The notes under the pieces were generated by a model. That model made no database searches, was not told where the DNA came from, and saw nothing but the letters and a program-made list of their open reading frames with translations. Below, piece after piece: positions 7,407 to 16,261 of a stretch of 64,000 nucleotides of DNA (position 1 is its first letter; every line of letters starts with the position of its first letter). Origin of the DNA: Reichenbachiella faecimaris (GTDB taxonomy: Bacteria; Bacteroidota; Bacteroidia; Cytophagales; Cyclobacteriaceae); contig NZ_FWYF01000001.1 in NCBI RefSeq assembly GCF_900176375.1, positions 1,622,449 to 1,686,448 of the forward strand, written 5' to 3'. The translations under genes and the position numbers were made by a program.

Positions 7407-10025
7407 ATGTCCATTTCTACGAAATACAATCCAGCAGAAGTTGAAGGAAAAATCTACCAAGAATGGCTAGATAAAGGTTTTTTCCATTCAGAACCAAACC
7501 CTGATAAAGAGCCTTATACAATCCTCATTCCTCCTCCAAATGTGACAGGACTTCTTCACATGGGTCATATGCTCAACAATACTATCCAAGATGTGTTGAT
7601 TAGAAAAGCACGGATGGAAGGAAAAGAAGCTTGCTGGATACCAGGTACAGACCATGCTTCTATAGCCACAGAAGCAAAAGTGGTAGGCATGCTCAGGGAA
7701 CAAGGCATCAAAAAATCAGACCTGACAAGAGAAGAATTCTTATCTCACGCTTGGGAATGGAAGGAAAAATATGGGGGGATTATTCTCAATCAATTACAAA
7801 GACTAGGTGCTTCGTGTGATTGGGACAGAACCTTCTTCACTATGGACAAGAAAAACTCAGACGCAGTAGAGGAAGTATTTATTAGCTACTTCAAAAAAGG
7901 ACTGGTTTACAGAGATTACAAAATGGTAAACTGGGACCCTACAGCCCAAACGACCATATCAAATGAAGAAGTTATCTATCGAGATGTAGATGCGGCATTG
8001 TATCATGTGAAATACGCGATCGAAGGCTCTGATGAATTCGTAACCATTGCCACCACCAGACCTGAAACCATTCTCGGAGACACTGCCATCTGTATCAATC
8101 CTGATGATGAAAGATATACTCATTTGCAAGGCAAAAAAGCTATCGTTCCCTTAGTGAACAGAGTAATTCCTATAATTGAAGATGATTACGTTGATATCGA
8201 ATTCGGAACGGGGTGTCTGAAAGTAACCCCTGCACATGATACCAATGACTACGACTTAGGTCAAAAACACAATCTGGAAACCATTGACATTTTAAATGAT
8301 GATGGTACATTGAATGAAAACGCGCAGTTCTATATTGGAGAAACTCGTGAAAGTGCGAGAAAACTCATTTCAAAAGAATTAAAAAGTTTAGGTCATCTGG
8401 TAAAGACAGAAAACCTCAGACACAAAGTCGGATTCTCAGAAAGAAATCCAGATACAGCCATTGAACCAAAACTTTCTCTTCAGTGGTTTGTGGACATGCA
8501 AAAACTAGTGACACCAGCACTAGAAAATGTCATGAATGACCATATTGAGTTTTTCCCTGAAAAATTCAAAAACACCTATAGGCATTGGTTAGAAAACATT
8601 AAGGATTGGCCTATTTCACGACAGCTCTGGTGGGGACAGCAAATACCCGCCTACTACTATGGTGAAAATGGGGTGGCCGTAGGCAAAACACCTGAAGAAG
8701 CCCTGCAGATGGCTCAAAAGGATTCTGGAAACCCAGCCTTGACAATAAATGATTTGAAGCGTGATGAAGACGTGGTAGACACTTGGTTTAGCTCGGCATT
8801 GCTTCCCATTTCTGTGTTTGACGGCTTTAAAAATCCAGACAACGCAGAATACAAATACTACTACCCCACTCAAGTTTTAGTGACGGGCTGGGATATTATA
8901 TTTTTCTGGGTGGCTCGAATGATTATTTCTGGATATGAATTTGGTAAAGACAAACCCTTTGAGAAAGTCTATTTTACTGGCATGGTGCGTGATTTGCAAC
9001 GTAGAAAAATGTCTAAATCACTTGGCAACTCACCAGATGCGCTAGGACTTTTAGACCAATATGGTGCAGATGGCGTGAGAGTAGGCATGCTCTTGAGTTC
9101 CGCGGCTGGCAATGATTTATTGTTTGATGAAAAGCTTTGTGAGCAGGGTCGTAATTTCTCAAATAAAATATGGAATGCTTTCAGGCTAATTCAATCTTGG
9201 GAAGTCAAAGATATCCCTCAAGATCCTGCAGCTGCTGTTGCGGCTGCTTGGTTCGAAAATCGATTCAATGAAGCACTAGAGGAGATCAATGACCTATTCA
9301 CCAAATTCCGCTTATCAGAAGCTCTTATGGCCACCTACAAACTCGTATGGGATGATTTCTGTTCGTGGTATTTGGAAATGATTAAGCCTGCATATCAGCA
9401 ACCCACAGATCAAAAAACAATCGACCAGGCCATTGGATTTATTGAACAATTGATGCGGGTGCTTCATCCATTTATGCCATTTATCTCTGAAGAGATTTGG
9501 AAGAATGTTAAAGAGAGAACTGAAAATGATTACCTCATTGTTGCCGAATGGCCAACGATTGCTCCATTCAAAAAAGAAGAATTGCAACTTACATCTGAGG
9601 TATTTGAAATTATTTCAAATATTAGAAATGTAAGAAATAGTTCAGGAATATCTCCAAAAACTACATTGCAACTTAGTGTAAAAACTGACAATTCGAGTAG
9701 ATACAAGGCATTTGAGGTGGTTATCAAGAAATTGGCAAACGTGGATTCAATCGAATACGCAAACCATAAAGTAGAGAATGCCTCAAGCTTTATTATTAAC
9801 AGAAATGAATTCTTTGTTCCACTTGGTGATCATGCTGATGCCGAAGATCAAAAAGAAGACGCTATTAAAGAAATCGGAAGGCTCAAAGGGTTTATTGTAG
9901 GTATAGACAAGAAGTTGAGTAACGAAAAGTTCGTAAATAACGCGCCAGAACAAGTCATTGCAATGGAACGAAAGAAAAAGGCAGATGCCGAGGCAAAAAT
10001 TGCAATATTAGAAGCTCAACTATAA
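7407..10025 (+). CDS. valS: Valine--tRNA ligase
   Basis: An 872-residue class I aminoacyl-tRNA synthetase that charges tRNA-Val. The start MSISTKYNPAEVEGKIYQ is typical of ValRS. The HIGH-like motif appears as PPPNVTGLLHMGHM (about residues 42-55). The editing domain has TTRPETILGDTAICI and the conserved GTGCLKVTPAHD. The catalytic loop KMSKS is at about 534-538 (RRKMSKSLGNSPD). An anticodon-binding helical domain follows (about 590-740). The C-terminal 65 residues (LKGFIVGIDKKLSNEKFVNNAPEQV and on) form the ValRS-specific coiled coil. It is complete and in a single frame, flanked by its own promoter and a small lipoprotein gene. Confidence 0.98.
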   Translation: MSISTKYNPAEVEGKIYQEWLDKGFFHSEPNPDKEPYTILIPPPNVTGLLHMGHMLNNTIQDVLIRKARMEGKEACWIPGTDHASIATEAKVVGMLREQGIKKSDLTREEFLSHAWEWKEKYGGIILNQLQRLGASCDWDRTFFTMDKKNSDAVEEVFISYFKKGLVYRDYKMVNWDPTAQTTISNEEVIYRDVDAALYHVKYAIEGSDEFVTIATTRPETILGDTAICINPDDERYTHLQGKKAIVPLVNRVIPIIEDDYVDIEFGTGCLKVTPAHDTNDYDLGQKHNLETIDILNDDGTLNENAQFYIGETRESARKLISKELKSLGHLVKTENLRHKVGFSERNPDTAIEPKLSLQWFVDMQKLVTPALENVMNDHIEFFPEKFKNTYRHWLENIKDWPISRQLWWGQQIPAYYYGENGVAVGKTPEEALQMAQKDSGNPALTINDLKRDEDVVDTWFSSALLPISVFDGFKNPDNAEYKYYYPTQVLVTGWDIIFFWVARMIISGYEFGKDKPFEKVYFTGMVRDLQRRKMSKSLGNSPDALGLLDQYGADGVRVGMLLSSAAGNDLLFDEKLCEQGRNFSNKIWNAFRLIQSWEVKDIPQDPAAAVAAAWFENRFNEALEEINDLFTKFRLSEALMATYKLVWDDFCSWYLEMIKPAYQQPTDQKTIDQAIGFIEQLMRVLHPFMPFISEEIWKNVKERTENDYLIVAEWPTIAPFKKEELQLTSEVFEIISNIRNVRNSSGISPKTTLQLSVKTDNSSRYKAFEVVIKKLANVDSIEYANHKVENASSFIINRNEFFVPLGDHADAEDQKEDAIKEIGRLKGFIVGIDKKLSNEKFVNNAPEQVIAMERKKKADAEAKIAILEAQL

Positions 10026-10110
10026 TGCAACTCCAAAAAAGCATGCTTTCATTGGAAGTATTCCAATTTATAACTACTTTGAAGAAATATATAAATCAAT
10101 CCTTTATAGA

Positions 10111-10347
10111 ATGAATCTTAAACTCACCACCCTGGCATGTACGTTTGCAGTTGCCTTTGCTATCTCATCTTGCTCAGGCGAGTTAGAAGCTGAAAATGCA
10201 CAACTGAAAAATGAACTGGAGGCAACCAAACTTCAACTCAAAGAACAAACCAAACTTTCTGACTTTTCAAAAGAACAGGCTACAACTGCCAAACGCAGAG
10301 CTGACGAAGCAGAAAAAGCTTTGGCTGAATGCAACGGAGAAAAATAA
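10111..10347 (+). CDS. Small coiled-coil lipoprotein
   Basis: A 78-residue protein. Residues 1-20 are a signal sequence ending in the lipobox AISSC, so Cys21 would be lipidated and the protein anchored to the inner or outer membrane. The mature part (LEAENAQLKNELEATKLQLK and on) is a continuous charged heptad coil with no other domain. It resembles Lpp-like or periplasmic spacer lipoproteins only in general form. It lies 85 bp after valS and converges with the alanine dehydrogenase gene, with 2 bp between the stop codons. Function unknown. Confidence 0.8.
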   Translation: MNLKLTTLACTFAVAFAISSCSGELEAENAQLKNELEATKLQLKEQTKLSDFSKEQATTAKRRADEAEKALAECNGEK

Positions 10348-10349
10348 TA

Positions 10350-11579
10350 CTAAAACCTAGCGGCCATTAGCAAGTTAAGATCTTTGAATCTTAACTTGAA
10401 TTTTTCAGATAAGTGATAATTGGTCATATAGCCTTTGTAGGTATAAACTCCTTTCATGAACCACTTATTCTCGAAGATCATTTGATCCACCCCACCACTA
10501 TTTGCAATATTGTTTAGAATTGGTGTGAAAATGTTGCTTAGAACTTTCGTTGAAGTACGTGGTACTTTAGAGGCAATATTGGGCACGCAATAGTGCTTCA
10601 CGCCAAACTTCTCAAAGACGGGATTCTTTAGATTGGTAGGCCTGGAAGTTTCAAAACACCCGCCCTCATCAATACTCACATCCACCACCACTGCGCTGCT
10701 TTTCATGGCCTTCACCATATCCTCGCTCACAATCTTTTTAAGTACACCCTTATCTGCACGAACTGCACCAATAACAACATCAGCTTCCATCAAGGCCTTT
10801 TTCAAAGCCACCTGATCTATAGTGGAAGTAAAAACTGGAGAGGAAAGAATATGCTTAAGGCGATGTAGCTTGTATAGATGACGGTCAAATACTTTCACAG
10901 ATGCCCCCAGTCCTAAAGACGTCCTGGCTGCATATTCTGCCACTGTGCCGGCACCCAATATGACTACATTAGTTGGTGGAACACCCGTAATACCGCCAAG
11001 AATAATTCCAATACCCCCTTGATTGGTGGTGAGATATTCAGCTGCAGTAGGAATGACTACTGCCCCCACGATTTCGCTCATCGCCCGCACGATAGGCAAA
11101 CCGCCAATCTGATCTTCAATAAATTCGTAACCAATGGACGTGGCTTTCTTCTGATTCAACAATGAGAGCCTTTGACCCAAATCTTTATCAGCATGTATAG
11201 TAGAGATGATGGTCTTGCCCATGCTCATCATTTCTATTTCCTTCTTTGTAGGAAACTCAACTTTAATAATGATGTCAGATTTAAAAATTTCGCTCGTGCT
11301 GTTTGTAATATTGGCTCCAGCCTCAGTGTATTCTTTGTCAAAAAAATTGGCCGCATTCCCAGTACCTGATTCTATGAGTACTTTGTGCCCTTGATTAGTC
11401 AATGCACCGACCGCCTTTGGAGTCAGAGGCACTCTGTTTTCATAGGTAGAGTTTTCTTTTGGGATGCCAATGTTCAGTGATTGATTGGCGGTTCGTTTGG
11501 CTGCCAATTTCTCCTGAGGATACAGTTTAGACTCTTCTACCAGCGCTGAGACGCTGCTTCCCATCAATTGCTTATTCAT
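10350..11579 (-). CDS. Alanine dehydrogenase / PNT-family oxidoreductase
   Basis: A 409-residue protein of the alanine dehydrogenase/transhydrogenase-alpha family. The N-terminal catalytic domain has IGIPKE, ENRVPLTP and the family Lys in IIIKVEFPTKKE. The NAD-binding Rossmann domain has VVILGAGTVAEYAARTSLGLGA. The motif SIDEGGCFETSRPT and KHYCVPNIASKVPRTST correspond to the canonical SVDQGGC and HYCVANMPGAVPRTST, with several substitutions. It also has an N-terminal extension of about 35 residues and a C-terminal extension beyond the usual 370. The reaction would be NAD-dependent interconversion of alanine and pyruvate, but the changed motifs leave the substrate uncertain. It overlaps tsaE by 8 bp, so the two are translationally coupled. 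Confidence 0.8.
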   Translation of the reverse strand: MNKQLMGSSVSALVEESKLYPQEKLAAKRTANQSLNIGIPKENSTYENRVPLTPKAVGALTNQGHKVLIESGTGNAANFFDKEYTEAGANITNSTSEIFKSDIIIKVEFPTKKEIEMMSMGKTIISTIHADKDLGQRLSLLNQKKATSIGYEFIEDQIGGLPIVRAMSEIVGAVVIPTAAEYLTTNQGGIGIILGGITGVPPTNVVILGAGTVAEYAARTSLGLGASVKVFDRHLYKLHRLKHILSSPVFTSTIDQVALKKALMEADVVIGAVRADKGVLKKIVSEDMVKAMKSSAVVVDVSIDEGGCFETSRPTNLKNPVFEKFGVKHYCVPNIASKVPRTSTKVLSNIFTPILNNIANSGGVDQMIFENKWFMKGVYTYKGYMTNYHLSEKFKLRFKDLNLLMAARF

Positions 11580-11994
11580 GCTTACTTAGACTGACTATTC
11601 GATTCCTTTCCGTATCTAAGTTAATACTAATTTTTAGGTTTTTCGATGGGATGAGTGAGGGTATCTTTTCTGACCATTCAATAAAGCATGGACGCCCAGA
11701 ATAGAAATACTCATCTGCACCAATATCAATGGCTTCTACCTCATTATTTATTCGATAAAAATCGAAATGGTAAAACTCCTCTCCTTTTTCATTTTCATAC
11801 ACATTGACCAAGGCAAAGGTGGGAGAACTCGTCTCATCCACAATTCCCAGTTGCTTGCAAATGGCTTTAATCAAGGTCGTCTTACCTGCTCCCATATCTC
11901 CATCAAATAGCCAAATGGATTCATTACCTGCATATTTGATGATTTCATGAGCGACATTGTCAATTTCTCTCAATTCAGATAGTTTCAGCTGCAC
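11572..11994 (-). CDS. tsaE: tRNA threonylcarbamoyladenosine biosynthesis ATPase TsaE
   Basis: A 140-residue YjeE/TsaE protein, the ATPase partner of TsaB-TsaD in making t6A37 on ANN-decoding tRNAs. The P-loop GDMGAGKTTL lies near residues 31-40, followed by TSSPTFALVNVYE, FYHFDFYRI and CFIEWSEKIPSLIP, all typical of the family. The start is GTG, with no better ATG nearby. It sits between porX (5 bp upstream) and the alanine dehydrogenase gene (8-bp overlap), an arrangement I recall as common in Bacteroidota. Confidence 0.95.
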   Translation of the reverse strand: MQLKLSELREIDNVAHEIIKYAGNESIWLFDGDMGAGKTTLIKAICKQLGIVDETSSPTFALVNVYENEKGEEFYHFDFYRINNEVEAIDIGADEYFYSGRPCFIEWSEKIPSLIPSKNLKISINLDTERNRIVSLSKHE

Positions 11995-11999
11995 TGTTA

Positions 12000-13559
12000 T
12001 TAACTCTTAGGTGTTAGATGAATCAAGGGTACGATCATTTCTTCCATGGAAATGCCTCCATGCTGAAAAGTGTCCTTGTAGTAATTTACGAAGTGATTAT
12101 AGTTATTTGGATACACAAAAAAATCATCTTTCATTCCAAAAATATATGAGCTGGAAACGTTTTCTTTAGGTAGGTGAAGCTCTTCTGGATTTCTACAGAT
12201 AAATACACCTTCCGTATTATCCACATTCAGGTTTTTGCCCACTTTATAACGGAGGTTGGTATTGGTTTTTTTGTCACCAACAATCTTATATGGTCTCTTC
12301 ACACGAATCGTCCCGTGATCAGTAGTTATAATCACTTTCACATCCTTCTGAGACAGAATCTGAAGTAATTCCAAAAGTGTGGAATGCTTGAACCAGGACA
12401 AGGTCAGGGATCTATAAGCTGGCTCATCTGGAGCCAACTCCCTAATCATTTTCATATCAGTTCTCGCATGAGATAACACATCAATGAAATTATATACAAC
12501 TGCATTCAAGTCATTGTTAAGCAAGTTGTTGATGTTCGTGACGAGCTGACGACCTTGCTGCTTTTGTAGGATTTTGTGATAGGAAAAGCTGATATCATGA
12601 TTATTCCTCTTCAGGTTTCTTCTTAGGAATTCTTCCTCCTGCATATTCTTGCCCTCTTCTCCATCCTCAGATATCCAAATGTCGCTATGCTTCTTGGCCA
12701 TTTCATCTGGGAGCATCCCGCTAAAAATTGAATTTCTCGAATAGGCGGTAGTTGTGGGCAAGGTGGCATAGAATGGCACTTCCTTTTCTACATTGTAATA
12801 CTCCGAAATGATAGGCTCTAATATCTCCCACTGGTCGTACCTGAGATTGTCAATCAGAAAGAAAAAAACAGGCTTCTTTTCTTCTAGCAATGGAAAAACC
12901 TGTTCACGCATGATTCTGTGCGATAGCAGGGGCTTCTCTCCATTCGGGTCATTCAGCCAACTGGCATAATTGGCAGTAATAAAATCACAAAACTCAGAGT
13001 TGGCTTCATCCTTTTGCATGTTGAGTACTTCAGCCATGGCACGCTCTTCAGTGTCATCTATTTCCAACTCCCAATAGACCATCTTTTTATACACGTCTAT
13101 CCATTCCTGAAAATCAAGATTTTCATTCACAGCAGAGCTAATATTCCTAAAATCCTGCTGATAACTCATATTAGTTTTTTCAGTCACCAAGCGCTTATTA
13201 TCAAGTATTTTTTTAACTGAAAGTAAAATCTGATTGGGGTTCAAAGGCTTTATCAGGTAATCGGCAATTTTGGCTCCTATGGCTTCTTCCATGATGTGCT
13301 CCTCCTCACTTTTGGTGATCATTACCACTGGCACGTTGGGATGATGCGTTTTGATTTCTGCAAGTGTCTCCAATCCTGTAAGTCCAGGCATGTTTTCGTC
13401 AAGAAAGACTACATCAAATACACTTTTTTTCATTTCATCCAATGCATCTGAACCACTATTCACCCCAGTTACGTTGTAGCCTTTGTTATTCAAAAAAAGT
13501 ATATGAGGCTTTAAAAGATCAATCTCATCATCAGCCCATAATATTTCATAATTTCGCAT
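12000..13559 (-). CDS. porX: PorX: response regulator with PglZ phosphatase-like domain, type IX secretion regulator
   Basis: A 519-residue protein taking the ATG at 13559 (MRNYEILWADDE). A longer reading to 13631 adds 24 residues lacking receiver character and is rejected. The receiver has Asp10/Asp11, phospho-acceptor Asp54 (VFLDENMPG) and a Lys in YLIKPLNPN. A helical linker follows, then a PglZ alkaline-phosphatase-superfamily domain with FFLIDNLRYDQWE, the nucleophile region TLPTTTAYSRNSIFSG, VLSHART and TTDHGTIRVK. In Porphyromonas and Flavobacterium PorX regulates type IX secretion with kinase PorY and sigma factor SigP, and its PglZ domain cleaves oligonucleotides. Its presence implies a type IX system elsewhere in the genome. 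No porY is in the window. Confidence 0.93.
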   Translation of the reverse strand: MRNYEILWADDEIDLLKPHILFLNNKGYNVTGVNSGSDALDEMKKSVFDVVFLDENMPGLTGLETLAEIKTHHPNVPVVMITKSEEEHIMEEAIGAKIADYLIKPLNPNQILLSVKKILDNKRLVTEKTNMSYQQDFRNISSAVNENLDFQEWIDVYKKMVYWELEIDDTEERAMAEVLNMQKDEANSEFCDFITANYASWLNDPNGEKPLLSHRIMREQVFPLLEEKKPVFFFLIDNLRYDQWEILEPIISEYYNVEKEVPFYATLPTTTAYSRNSIFSGMLPDEMAKKHSDIWISEDGEEGKNMQEEEFLRRNLKRNNHDISFSYHKILQKQQGRQLVTNINNLLNNDLNAVVYNFIDVLSHARTDMKMIRELAPDEPAYRSLTLSWFKHSTLLELLQILSQKDVKVIITTDHGTIRVKRPYKIVGDKKTNTNLRYKVGKNLNVDNTEGVFICRNPEELHLPKENVSSSYIFGMKDDFFVYPNNYNHFVNYYKDTFQHGGISMEEMIVPLIHLTPKS

Positions 13560-13654
13560 ATTGTATATTTCTTTGAATAATTCGAACAACTTATTAGCAC
13601 GAAGGTTCAAAATAAGGGAAACCCGACACAACTACCTACTAATCGTATCTCAAT

Positions 13655-14881
13655 TTGACGACTAACAAAAACAAAATCATCAATGATCCGGTCTATGGCT
13701 TTATCACCATTCCGAATGACCTGATATTTGAAATTATTGAGCACCCCTTCTTTCAGCGCTTGCGTCAGATCAAACAACTCGGACTCACCAGTTTGATTTA
13801 CCCTGGTGCTTTGCACACGCGCTTCCATCATGCTATAGGTTCAATGTATTTGATGCAGCAAGCGTTGTACAGCTTGCGCTCAAAAAAAATAGAAATTTCA
13901 GAAGATGAATTTGAAGCCTGTCTGATTGCTATTTTGCTTCATGATATTGGGCATGGCCCCTTCTCACATACATTGGAATTCAACCTGCTCAATAACGTCA
14001 CGCATGAGAAAATATCCGTGCTTTTCTTCGAAAGACTCAATCAAGAATTCAATGGTGCACTGACCACTGCATTGCAAATTTTCACCAACCAATATCCTAG
14101 AAAGTTTTTCTATCAATTGGTGTCAAGTCAGCTAGATATAGACCGACTCGATTACCTCAAACGCGACAGCTATTTCACGGGAGTATCTGAGGGGCATATT
14201 GGTTCAGAACGGATCATCAATATGCTCCATGTGAAGGATGATGAGATTGTGGTAGAAGAAAAAGGGATCTACAGCATAGAAAATTTCCTCAGTGCCAGAC
14301 GCTTGATGTACTGGCAGGTTTATCTTCATAAAACTGCTGTAAGTGGAGAGGAAATGCTGATCAAGTTGATTAAAAGAGCCAAGTACCTTACTCAAAACGG
14401 TGTGAAAGTAGAAGCCACACCTGCCCTGAAAATCTTACTGGAAAGAAATATTGAACTCAAGCATTTCAATGAAGATCCTGAGATTCTCGATCTCTTTGCC
14501 TTGCTCGATGATAGCGATATTTGGGGATCTATGAAGTTTTGGAGAGAGCATGAAGACACTGTATTAGCTGGACTAAGTACCAAACTATTAGAAAGGAAAA
14601 TTTTCAAAATCATACTGGCCAGTGAAAAACCACTAAAGGAGTGGGTAGAGACACTTAAAAACAGCGTTCAAAGCAAATATCAACTCACCTCAGAAGAACT
14701 GGAATTCTATACTGGGTCCGGGCAAATCAGTAATTCGGCATACATATCCAGTGGTCAGAAAATCAAAATACTTACCAAAAAGGGACTGACGCTGGACATA
14801 GTAAAAGCCACAGACCTACCTAATATCAAAGCCATGAGCAAGATTGTGACCAAGCACTTTTTTTGTTGGCCAGAAGTGTGA
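13655..14881 (+). CDS. HD-domain phosphohydrolase (COG1078-like, dGTPase-related)
   Basis: A 408-residue HD-superfamily protein. The N-terminus KIINDPVYGFITIP is the conserved family start. Metal ligands are in HTRFHHAIGSMYLM and LLHDIGHGPFSHTLE. The family includes dNTP triphosphohydrolases and the SAMHD1 relatives; the exact nucleotide substrate is not known here. The start is a TTG: there is an in-frame stop at 13640-13642, and the first ATG is about 60 residues in, which would remove conserved sequence. It is divergent from porX over less than 100 bp, a pairing often seen near porX in Bacteroidota. Confidence 0.88.
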   Translation: MTTNKNKIINDPVYGFITIPNDLIFEIIEHPFFQRLRQIKQLGLTSLIYPGALHTRFHHAIGSMYLMQQALYSLRSKKIEISEDEFEACLIAILLHDIGHGPFSHTLEFNLLNNVTHEKISVLFFERLNQEFNGALTTALQIFTNQYPRKFFYQLVSSQLDIDRLDYLKRDSYFTGVSEGHIGSERIINMLHVKDDEIVVEEKGIYSIENFLSARRLMYWQVYLHKTAVSGEEMLIKLIKRAKYLTQNGVKVEATPALKILLERNIELKHFNEDPEILDLFALLDDSDIWGSMKFWREHEDTVLAGLSTKLLERKIFKIILASEKPLKEWVETLKNSVQSKYQLTSEELEFYTGSGQISNSAYISSGQKIKILTKKGLTLDIVKATDLPNIKAMSKIVTKHFFCWPEV

Positions 14882-15148
14882 TAAACTTATGTCTTTCCCA
14901 CAAGTAACACCCTTCACCTGAAAATGATTATAACATAATCATCTATCCTAAGAAGAAGATTTCTCCATTCCGCTAAAGCTTCATTACGAAATGACCAGAA
15001 AAATTAAGATTCGATAGTCATTCCGTAGCGCAGTGGAGGAATCTTCCTGTTTTCAAGCCATATCAAATTTAAAAGAGCACCTACCCCATCTTCTAGAATT
15101 TTCACTAAATTGCCACCTTCAAATCAAACAATTGTTAATAATAATAGA
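14882..15148. other. Intergenic region holding a REP-like element
   Basis: A 267-bp non-coding gap between the HD protein and fabZ. Its central 100 bp are the inverted doublet listed separately. The remaining flanks are AT-rich and show no gene. An upstream TTG start for fabZ at 15110 is possible but not preferred. Confidence 0.6.
14951..15050. repeat. REP-like inverted doublet
   Basis: Two imperfect inverted copies face each other: AGAAGATTTCTCCATTCCGC begins at 14953, and its counterpart GTCATTCCGTAGCGCAGTGG begins at 15017 and ends in AGGAATCTTCCTG. The arms share a GAAGATT-CTCCA core and an ATGAC/GTCAT inner end. The motif family (GTCATTYCG then GAGRAATCT) recurs in the element at 38792-38932. 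Such palindromes are typical of repetitive extragenic sequences spread by RAYT transposases; no RAYT gene is in the window. Confidence 0.7.
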
Positions 15149-15637
15149 ATGGAAAAAACCGAATCAGTAGTTCCGGCATATGATCCTACAATGCCTGCGG
15201 CTTTTGACATCAATCAAATCACGAAAATCTTACCCCATCGCTATCCATTTCTTTTGATCGACAAAATCTTCTATAAGGATGAGACGACGGTAGCTGGCAT
15301 TAAAAATGTGACTTTCAATGAGCCTTTTTTTCAAGGCCATTTTCCTGACAATCCAGTTATGCCAGGCGTACTGCAGATAGAAGCCATGGCACAGATAGGT
15401 GGTATTTTGGTACTGACCTCTGTTCCCGATCCTGAGAACTATTGGGCCTATTTTATGGGGGTTGAGAAGTTTAAATTCCGAAAAATGGTGTTGCCTGGTG
15501 ATACACTCGAAATCAAGTGCGAGCTTCTGGCTCCTATCAGAAGAGGAATCGCCAAAATGAAGGGCACAGCCACGGTAGGTGGCAAATTGGTCTGCGAAGG
15601 AGAAATGACCGCAACCATTGTGAAGAAAGATTCCTAA
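15149..15637 (+). CDS. fabZ: 3-hydroxyacyl-ACP dehydratase FabZ-like (stand-alone)
   Basis: A 162-residue hot-dog-fold dehydratase starting at the ATG MEKTESVVPAYD; a TTG 39 bp upstream would add 13 residues without conserved features. The catalytic His lies in ILPHRYPFLLIDKI and the catalytic Glu in PVMPGVLQIEAMAQIGG, both as in FabZ. It would dehydrate 3-hydroxyacyl-ACP in fatty acid elongation. In Bacteroidota the usual FabZ is fused to LpxC in the lipid A cluster. Here the domain stands alone, next to a repeat element and with no lpx gene beside it, so it is probably a second copy or an unfused form. Confidence 0.88.
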   Translation: MEKTESVVPAYDPTMPAAFDINQITKILPHRYPFLLIDKIFYKDETTVAGIKNVTFNEPFFQGHFPDNPVMPGVLQIEAMAQIGGILVLTSVPDPENYWAYFMGVEKFKFRKMVLPGDTLEIKCELLAPIRRGIAKMKGTATVGGKLVCEGEMTATIVKKDS

Positions 15638-15733
15638 TATAATCTGAAACTGGAGCTGCATATTATCAAATAATTATCGCTATTTTTTGATCGAAATGTA
15701 GAAGTGTTATTAGGTATAATATCTAAAAAGATA

Positions 15734-15741
15734 TATTTTTG
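15734..15741 (+). promoter_or_regulatory. Candidate -7 box for the 15782 lipoprotein gene
   Basis: TATTTTTG matches TAnnTTTG exactly, 40 bp upstream of the ATG. The leader would be about 35 nt and AT-rich (ACACACAACAACA before the start), typical of Bacteroidota. No clear -33 TTG. Confidence 0.45.
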
Positions 15742-15781
15742 ATGGATTAGGATTTTATTAATTTTAAAACACACAACAACA

Positions 15782-16240
15782 ATGAAACATTTTTTAAACT
15801 TTTTTAAGTACTCCCTGTTCCTATCACTCGTAGTAGCAATGGTGAGTTGTGGAGGTGACGATGATGGTGATGAAGAAGACACCACCCTCGCCGATCAAGC
15901 TGAATTACTCGTTCAAGGTACTGCCACCGTGAGCAGTGCCAAATTGGACGGAAATGATGGAGACATCGATTGGGCTGGATTCACTATAACTTTTTCTGGA
16001 AACCAAGATGGCGGATCTTATACCACAAATGCCACTGGTAATCAATTGCTAGTATGGCCTGCATCAGGCACTTGGGCTTTTGGTAATGACACTGGCACAG
16101 TTGTAACTAGAGATAATGATACTGACATGGCGTTTAGCGTTGGTGCTACTTCTTTGGAATTGACATTTGATGTTGATACAAGCGGCTCAGGAAGAGTGCT
16201 TGTGGTAGACGGTACTTGGGTATTCAAATTTGATTTCTAA
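15782..16240 (+). CDS. Small lipoprotein with lipocalin-like beta domain
   Basis: A 152-residue protein with lipobox VAMVSC (Cys23) followed by an acidic GGDDDGDEED stretch; in Bacteroidota an acidic patch right after the Cys often marks surface export. The mature domain is all-beta in character, with WPASGTWAFG, TVVTRDNDTDM and SLELTFDV motifs seen in short repeated lipocalin-like domains of Bacteroidota lipoproteins. No catalytic motif is visible. It has its own promoter and a strong terminator (16262-16295), so it is a single-gene unit. Function unknown; glycan or ligand binding is a guess. Confidence 0.75.
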   Translation: MKHFLNFFKYSLFLSLVVAMVSCGGDDDGDEEDTTLADQAELLVQGTATVSSAKLDGNDGDIDWAGFTITFSGNQDGGSYTTNATGNQLLVWPASGTWAFGNDTGTVVTRDNDTDMAFSVGATSLELTFDVDTSGSGRVLVVDGTWVFKFDF

Positions 16241-16261
16241 AAAGAATAATAAAACATAATT

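Noticed and set aside
13560-13631. N-terminal extension of porX
   Set aside because: The 24 extra residues precede the conserved receiver start (MRNYEILWADDE) and lie in the divergent promoter region shared with the HD gene.
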